Source of the DNA: Castor canadensis
Lineage: Eukaryota > Chordata > Mammalia > Rodentia > Castoridae
Reading direction: 5' to 3'
DNA: 64,000 bases
Assembly (NCBI RefSeq): GCF_047511655.1
Contig: NC_133401.1
Location: 15,966,001 to 16,030,000, forward strand
Below, one piece after another: positions 61,001-64,000 of this stretch (position 1 is its first letter; every line of letters starts with the position of its first letter). The translations under genes were made by a program, and so were the position numbers. Under the pieces are notes generated by a model that was given only the letters and a program-made list of their open reading frames with translations, did not search any database and was not told the origin of the DNA.

Positions 61001-61634
61001 CAACCAGGCTCACGAAATGACGCCCCAGTCCCCCACCTAAGAGATTTCTTTCTTTTTGGCGATACTGGTGTTTGAACTCAAGGCCCTGCCCTTGCCAGGC
61101 AGGCACTCTATCATTTGAGCTACACTCCCAGTCCTTTTTTGCCTTAATTATTTTTTGGATAGGGTCTCATGTTTTCGCCCAGGACTGGCCTGGATTGTGA
61201 TCCTCCTACTTCCGAATCCCACATAGCTAAGATGACAGACAAGGACCACCACACCCAGCTAGTTAGTTGAGATGGGGTCTCACTTAACTTTTTGCCTGGG
61301 CTCAGCTTCAAATGTAATCCTCCTGATCTCCACTTTGTGAGTAGCTGAGATTACAGGGGTGAGCTGCCTTGTTGGGCTCATCTGAGACATCTTCTCCCTT
61401 CCAGGCCCCTCTCACCGTTCCCAGACTCCAGGCCCCTCTCCCCTTGCCTAGAATGAAAACCGTGGCCTCAGCCCCGTGGGATGTCACCTCCAGCCCCCAG
61501 GCCAGGCAGGGGGCTGCAGAGTAAGTAGAGTGGACTGTGAGACTGACACAGGGCTCTGAGGTCGGAGGGAAAACGGGGTCCCAGGTCCCAGGAAATCAAC
61601 AGTCCCCCAATTCTGTCTTTGCAGAAGATCCTGA
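45724..61634 (+). CDS. CBLC: CBLC, RING E3 ubiquitin ligase (complete)
   Basis: CBLC (Cbl-3) is the short epithelial Cbl: its TKB domain binds phosphotyrosine on receptor kinases such as EGFR and its RING recruits E2 enzymes (established). Coding exons are 45724-46076, 49359-49505, 49636-49792, 50284-50405, 52367-52504, 56024-56111, 57205-57336, 57919-58068, 58327-58407, 61405-61520 and 61625-61634. They join cleanly into 497 residues; I recall 474 in human and 496 in mouse. The 4-helix bundle, EF-hand and SH2 parts run to about residue 320. The SH2 keeps [18 protein letters not shown] (Arg264, Gly276). Linker Tyr341 is present. The C3HC4 RING at 351-389 has CKIC, CGH, CSRC and CPFC. The tail has a short PLPPPLPPR proline motif, and no UBA domain, as expected for CBLC. 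Confidence 0.97.
46115..46445. repeat. Minisatellite in CBLC intron 1
   Basis: Units of about 20-30 bp built on CCCTCAGACCCCAGCCTCC and CTCAGACCCCAGATCTCAG repeat irregularly, starting 40 bp after the exon 1 donor. Long forward frames across it are artefacts. Confidence 0.93.
46862..47075 (+). repeat. B1-ID dimeric SINE ending in (TA)n
   Basis: Starts near GGCGCTGGTGTCTCACATC, ends GGTTCAAGCCCATATAAATA and continues into a short (TA)n. Confidence 0.85.
47390..47935 (-). repeat. SINE cluster (reverse)
   Basis: A B1 is at 47,390-47,490, a diverged dimer at 47,530-47,735 and an ID-like piece at 47,855-47,930 after a (GT)n. Confidence 0.75.
48095..48940. repeat. SINE cluster with CTTTG pentamers
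   Basis: A worn forward composite is at 48,100-48,310, a reversed ID arm at 48,420-48,508, a run of TTTTG/CTTTG pentamers at 48,510-48,565, a reversed ID at 48,565-48,635 and a forward dimer at 48,747-48,935. Confidence 0.8.
49120..49235 (-). repeat. B1-like SINE (reverse)
   Basis: TTTTTTGTGAGACAGGGTCT at the start and GGGATTACAAGCATACCCC near the end. Confidence 0.85.
49359..49505 (+). CDS. CBLC: CBLC exon 2
   Basis: Residues 118-166 ([35 protein letters not shown]), the end of the four-helix bundle and the link to the EF-hand. The donor is GTGAGT. Confidence 0.96.
49636..49792 (+). CDS. CBLC: CBLC exon 3
   Basis: Residues 167-219 ([19 protein letters not shown] ... [15 protein letters not shown]), the EF-hand-like part of the TKB. 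The donor is GTCAGG at 49793. Confidence 0.95.
49815..50185. repeat. 34-bp minisatellite in CBLC intron 3, MSR1-like
   Basis: About ten units with the core GGACCCCTGGGTCTGAGGGA and GGAGGCTGGGGCCT repeat every 33-36 bp. The unit resembles the MSR1 minisatellite known from human 19q13 (for example in APOC2). One more unit lies alone in intron 8 near 58,105-58,140. Confidence 0.93.
50284..50405 (+). CDS. CBLC: CBLC exon 4
   Basis: Residues 220-259 ([40 protein letters not shown]), the EF-hand to SH2 junction. The donor is GTAAGC. Confidence 0.96.
50537..50755 (+). repeat. B1-ID dimeric SINE
   Basis: GCCAGGCACTGGTGGCTCAC at the start, GAGTTCGAACTCTAGTGCC at the end, then an A/G-rich tail. Confidence 0.88.
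50985..52330 (-). repeat. Possible LTR-retrovirus relic, broken, in CBLC intron 4
   Basis: About 1.1 kb of non-SINE sequence (50,985-51,830 and 52,026-52,330) has the look of an old LTR with adjacent non-coding part read in reverse. A forward SINE is inserted at 51,832-52,025. No terminal repeats are matched and the family is not assigned. It looks fragmentary. Confidence 0.3.
52367..52504 (+). CDS. CBLC: CBLC exon 5
   Basis: Residues 260-305, the SH2 core, with the phosphotyrosine-binding Arg264 in YIFRPSC and Gly276 in WAIGYV. The donor is GTGAGT. Confidence 0.97.
52578..52591 (+). promoter_or_regulatory. CTCF-type motif in CBLC intron 5
   Basis: CCAGCAGGTGGCAG fits the CTCF core consensus on the + strand. 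Confidence 0.4.
52862..53005. repeat. Reversed ID element and (GATA)n-like tract
   Basis: The ID part (ACAGAACCCAGGGCTTCGC ... CCACTGAGCCCTG) is at 52,865-52,940. A GATA/GATG tract is at about 52,958-53,003. Confidence 0.75.
53210..53625. repeat. B1 split by a dimeric SINE, then ID element
   Basis: A forward B1 starts at 53,210 and resumes as AACCTGTCTTAAAA at 53,496. The reversed dimer between begins with a 22-base T run. A forward ID is at 53,535-53,620. Confidence 0.83.
53685..54265. repeat. SINE cluster
   Basis: A reversed dimer is at 53,685-53,870, a second reversed dimer at 53,885-54,055, a forward ID with a 22-base A run at 54,085-54,192 and an ID-like fragment to 54,260. Confidence 0.85.
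54480..54660 (+). repeat. MIR element
   Basis: 'CGAGGAAACAGGCACAGAGA' then TTGCCCAGGTCACACAGCTG is the MIR core order. Confidence 0.8.
54685..55010 (+). repeat. B1-ID dimeric SINE and MIR piece
   Basis: The dimer spans 54,688-54,878. The MIR-like piece (CCCATTTTACAGACAGGAAA) is at 54,930-55,010. Confidence 0.82.
55090..55275 (-). repeat. Worn composite SINE (reverse)
   Basis: A reversed ID box (GTGAACCCAGGGCTTCAC) is followed by a short B1-like end (GTGGCTGGGATTACAGACC). Confidence 0.7.
56024..56111 (+). CDS. CBLC: CBLC exon 6
   Basis: Residues 306-335 ([29 protein letters not shown]), the end of the SH2 and the start of the linker. The donor is GTGAGT. Confidence 0.96.
56180..57005. repeat. 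MIR and four SINE pieces in CBLC intron 6
   Basis: A MIR (TGTGTGACCTTGGGTCAG) is at 56,190-56,310. A forward composite is at 56,345-56,540 and a reversed B1 at 56,610-56,705. (TTA)n is at about 56,782-56,805. A reversed dimer is at 56,812-57,000. Confidence 0.8.
57205..57336 (+). CDS. CBLC: CBLC exon 7
   Basis: Residues 336-379, the linker helix with Tyr341 ([16 protein letters not shown]) and the first six RING zinc ligands (CKIC, CGH, CSRC). It is in phase 0 at both ends. The donor is GTGGGA. Confidence 0.97.
57919..58068 (+). CDS. CBLC: CBLC exon 8
   Basis: Residues 380-429, the last RING ligands (CPFC) and an acidic tail ([17 protein letters not shown]). The donor is GTAAGA. Confidence 0.96.
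58180..58680. repeat. Two L2-like tails near CBLC exon 9
   Basis: 'GAGGGCAGGGACTTTCACTG' with CAGTGCCTGGCACAG lies at 58,185-58,260. A second tail (GTCTAGAACAGGACCTAACA) lies at 58,575-58,680. A B1-like end is at 58,470-58,520. Exon 9 lies between them. Confidence 0.6.
58327..58407 (+). CDS. CBLC: CBLC exon 9
   Basis: Residues 430-456 ([27 protein letters not shown]), the proline-rich SH3-ligand-like motif. It is in phase 0 at both ends. The donor is GTGAGT. Confidence 0.93.
58702..59045 (+). repeat. B1-ID dimeric SINE and MIR
   Basis: The dimer spans 58,702-58,912 with an AAAT-repeat tail. The MIR (CCCATTTTCCAGAGGGAAAT, CCACACAGCCTG) spans 58,920-59,035. Confidence 0.82.
59090..59430 (-). 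repeat. Three-armed SINE and ID element (reverse)
   Basis: A composite at 59,095-59,345 with a shortened middle arm is followed by a reversed ID (59,350-59,430). Confidence 0.78.
59435..59985. other. SINE-free unique block in CBLC intron 9
   Basis: About 550 bases without recognisable repeats between dense SINEs. It has CpG dinucleotides and no exon-like frame with splice sites. A conserved non-coding element is possible but not shown. Confidence 0.4.
59990..60515 (-). repeat. Three-armed SINE and dimeric SINE (reverse)
   Basis: The composite spans 59,990-60,290 and the dimer, starting with a T run, 60,300-60,510. Confidence 0.82.
60735..60870 (+). repeat. L2-like 3' tail
   Basis: 'TCTGTCTTATTCACAGCTGT' and GTCTAGAACAGTGGCTGAC follow the L2 tail order. 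Confidence 0.65.
61055..61380 (-). repeat. Three-armed SINE directly before CBLC exon 10 (reverse)
   Basis: It begins near TTTTTGGCGATACTGGTGTT and ends about 25 bp before the exon 10 acceptor, so the SINE lies beside, and may supply part of, the branch-point region. Confidence 0.82.
61405..61520 (+). CDS. CBLC: CBLC exon 10
   Basis: Residues 457-494 ([25 protein letters not shown]...). The acceptor CTTCCAG ends at 61404 and the donor GTAAGT starts at 61521. Retaining the intron would stop at once (TAA at 61522). As I recall, the human 474-residue form lacks an equivalent segment, so the exon may be optional. Confidence 0.8.
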
Positions 61635-61699
61635 TGGGAAAGTCACCGTGCCAGCTGGCCCTGTGTGACCCACCATCCCACACCAGGCCTGGAGGCCAG
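61625..61699 (+). CDS. CBLC: CBLC exon 11 (holds the stop)
   Basis: With exon 10 included the frame gives E-R-S and TGA at 61632-61634. With exon 10 skipped the other frame reads [17 protein letters not shown], which resembles the human tail LLKGNSPPAALGPQDP as I recall it. The donor is GTGAGT at 61700. Confidence 0.75.
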
Positions 61700-61792
61700 G
61701 TGAGTCCATGTCCCCATCCCTCTAGCTTCCCTCCCCTGGCCGCCCTGTCCCCAGGTGTGACTGTCTAACACGCCTTTCTTCTGCCATCACAG

Positions 61793-61860
61793 GGCACCGG
61801 GACGAGCTGTGAAGGACCCTGGGGCTGGGAGGGAAATAAACTCCCAAGCCTGCTCCGTCC
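61793..61860 (+). terminator. CBLC: CBLC last non-coding exon and poly(A) signal
   Basis: The acceptor ATCACAG ends at 61792. AATAAA at 61835-61840 is followed by a GT-rich stretch (TGTGTGTG near 61,865). Confidence 0.75.
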
Positions 61861-61887
61861 TCCTGTGTGTGAACAATAGGGCGGCGA

Positions 61888-61901
61888 CCACCAGGGGGCA
61901 G
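61888..61901 (+). promoter_or_regulatory. CTCF-type motif after CBLC
   Basis: CCACCAGGGGGCAG fits the CTCF core consensus at every position and lies about 50 bp after the CBLC poly(A) signal, a plausible boundary position. Confidence 0.55.
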
Positions 61902-61909
61902 CTTGGCGC

Positions 61910-63040
61910 TGGGAAAAGGAGGTCCCCAGACCTGATGGCCACCCTGTCAACTCAGGCGCCTGACCCCACCCACCGCAATGCCCCCTCCCCATCAGTCCCA
62001 GGAGTTTTGCATATCCCTGATGCTCAGCCAATCAGCATCCAGGCCCCGCCCCCAGTAACAAACACCTTCCTGGACCTGCAGACCCAGTGTGTGTCCCTGG
62101 CCCAAAGACACCCCCACAGGTGACCACGGCCTCTGTCCTCCCCCTCCTTCCTCCATCACCCTAGGTCCTTCCTCCAGAGTAGCAGTGAGCACAGGTCTCT
62201 CACTGTAGACGTGCCCCCCACCTTGTCATGAGCTCCCCTCGCTTCTGGTCAAATCAGCCCACATATGAGCCCCACATCTGCCCAGGGCCAGAGCCGACAT
62301 GGTGGTCACTGTCCTCCCTGTGGCTCACAGTCCCGTGGAGAAGGCAGACCCGTGATGACCCAGGGTAGGCACCGCTGGGGTGTGTGTGGCGGGGGTGGAG
62401 CTTGGGGGCTGCAGGAGCTCAGAGGAGGCACCTGACCTGACCTGGGTAGTTAGGGAGGGCTTCCAGGAGGAGGTGCGTAAGCCAAGACTGAAAAGACAAG
62501 AAAAAGGTGCCCCGTGGGAAGGACACTGGAAAGCTCTCATATCCAGATCTTAATACAAGGCAACAGAAACCACTTCAGGGACAGAAAGGGGACTTTATTG
62601 AAAGGATTTTGGGTCAGTCACAGAATTCCAGCAGTAACTTGGAGAGCTGGGGTTGGAGAGAGAGCAAGAAGACTGGCAGCTAGTCAGCAACGGTCACACC
62701 ACAGAACCGGTCTGATGAGGACACTCAGGTGCCCCAATGACCACTGGGCATTGCAGTCACCTCGCTGCCTCGGCTGCTGCCCCTGAAGCAGGACAGAGCT
62801 GCTCCTCTCATCGGCCGGGATTTGTCATGTCATTTCCCAACTTCGAGGTAAATGACAATTCCGAATGTCACTGCTGGCCCTCCAAACCTGGGTGCGGGAG
62901 GGGCTCTGTTGTGTGGTCCTGGCTCAGGGCACAATGAACTTAGAACTCCTCCAAGTGACACATTCGCCATCTTGGCCTCCTCTCAGCACTTATGGTGGCC
63001 AGAGGCTCCATGTGAGGACAGTTGACCTCTGTAATCGGTG
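61910..63040. other. Intergenic stretch after CBLC
   Basis: No gene is supported. An ancient interspersed repeat ('GGGCTTCCAGGAGGAGG', 62,440-62,530) is visible; the rest is unique. Confidence 0.45.
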
Positions 63041-63044
63041 AGTT

Positions 63045-63885
63045 CGGTACCCACATAGCCATGTAGCCCAGGCTGGTCTCAAACTCACGATCCTCTTAAC
63101 TCAGTGGGGTGCTGGGATTACAGCTGTGTATCACCATGCCGGGTTGATCTCTCTCTCCCCCGCCTCTCTGGGACTGGGGTTTCAACTCTGGCTTTGTGCT
63201 TACAAAGCAGGCTCTCTGCCACTTGAGCCATCCCTCCAGTCCTTTTTGCTCCGATTATTTTGGAGATAGGGTCTTGCTTTTTGCCCACAATGCTTTTTAA
63301 TGCTGGGGTGACAGGCGTGTGTTACCACACCCCAGATTTTTTCCCTTGAGATGGGGATCTCAAAAACTTTTCTGCCCAGGCTGGCCTGGAACTGTGATCC
63401 TCTGGATCTCAGCCTCCCAAGTAGCTAGGATTATAGGCGTGACCACCGTGCTCGGCCATCCTCCACCGATTGATGGAGAAGATGTCAGGCCTCAATTGCT
63501 GACGAGCACACGGAAGGGGAGAGACTGTTGCAAGCATCTTCAGGAACAGGACATGGCCCAGCTGCCGTGGGCTGGAGGAGCCGAGCCAAGCCCCGTTCCT
63601 TCTGCAGCTCTCGCTCGGAATCCAAAAAGTCTGGCACCATTACCAGGCTTACATCATGCTGGCTTCCACAGAGGCAGGAGAGCGAACATCTGTCCTTGTC
63701 AGCTTCAACAGGGCATCGGGCTGCGGGCAGTGAGTTGCTCTGCCTGGAGGAAGGGGTGCAGATGTCGGGTAACTCGCCCCTAAAGACACCCACTGCAGGA
63801 GGACGTCCACTGGCAGAGTGGCTCAAGTGGTAGAGCGCCTGCCCGAGCAAGTGTGAGGCCCTGAGTTCAAATCCCCGTATATATT
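63045..63885. repeat. B1, three-armed SINE and ID element at the right end
   Basis: A reversed B1 is at 63,045-63,145 and a reversed composite at 63,170-63,455. A forward ID-like SINE is at 63,805-63,885 (GTGGCTCAAGTGGTAGAGC, GAGTTCAAATCCCC). 63,460-63,800 is unassigned unique sequence. Confidence 0.8.
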
Positions 63886-64000
63886 TTAAAACTCCACTAC
63901 AGTCCACCCCTTTAAAGCTCTACAGCAACACATGCTGTGTTTTGTCCTTACACCACCTTCCCCAAAAACCCCTTCTCTAAAAATTCCCCGCACGAGTAAC

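Noticed and set aside
62535-63040. Processed pseudogene or non-coding RNA
   Set aside because: No family likeness, poly-A tail or frame was found; left as unassigned unique sequence.

Overview
The window is mammalian nuclear DNA from a rodent. It holds spliced genes with GT-AG introns. It is packed with 7SL-derived (B1-like) and tRNA-derived (ID-like) SINEs, often fused to each other, plus old MIR, L2 and L1 pieces. I see no muroid B2 or B4 elements. A non-muroid rodent fits best, and beaver or kangaroo-rat kin are possible, but the species is inference.

Three protein genes lie on the + strand in the order CEACAM16, BCL3, CBLC. This is the order of human 19q13.32. CEACAM16 is cut by the left edge: only its second Ig-C exon, its second Ig-V exon and its 3' end are present (596 to about 4,610). 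Its introns carry a perfect 44-bp minisatellite. From about 4.6 to 25.7 kb lies intergenic DNA made of SINEs, MIR/L2 relics and unique sequence. It ends in a 20/60-bp minisatellite and a kappaB/STAT motif pair upstream of BCL3.

BCL3 (26,970-36,914) is complete, with nine exons coding 454 residues. It has a CpG-island promoter, AP-1 and kappaB motifs, and a long intron 2 with kappaB, STAT and CTCF motifs. Another repeat-rich stretch follows. CBLC (45,724-61,634) is complete: 11 coding exons plus a non-coding last exon give 497 residues, with TKB, linker and RING modules all intact. Its introns hold two more minisatellites, one resembling the MSR1 repeat of human 19q. A perfect CTCF-type motif lies just past its poly(A) signal. 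The last 2 kb is intergenic; BCAM would be expected further on.

The genes do not form one pathway. CEACAM16 is an inner-ear matrix protein, BCL3 a nuclear I-kappaB protein and CBLC an epithelial ubiquitin ligase. I found no undescribed gene system. The most interesting signals are the locus-wide minisatellite family, a three-armed composite SINE, the CTCF/kappaB/STAT layout and alternative ends for CEACAM16 and CBLC.
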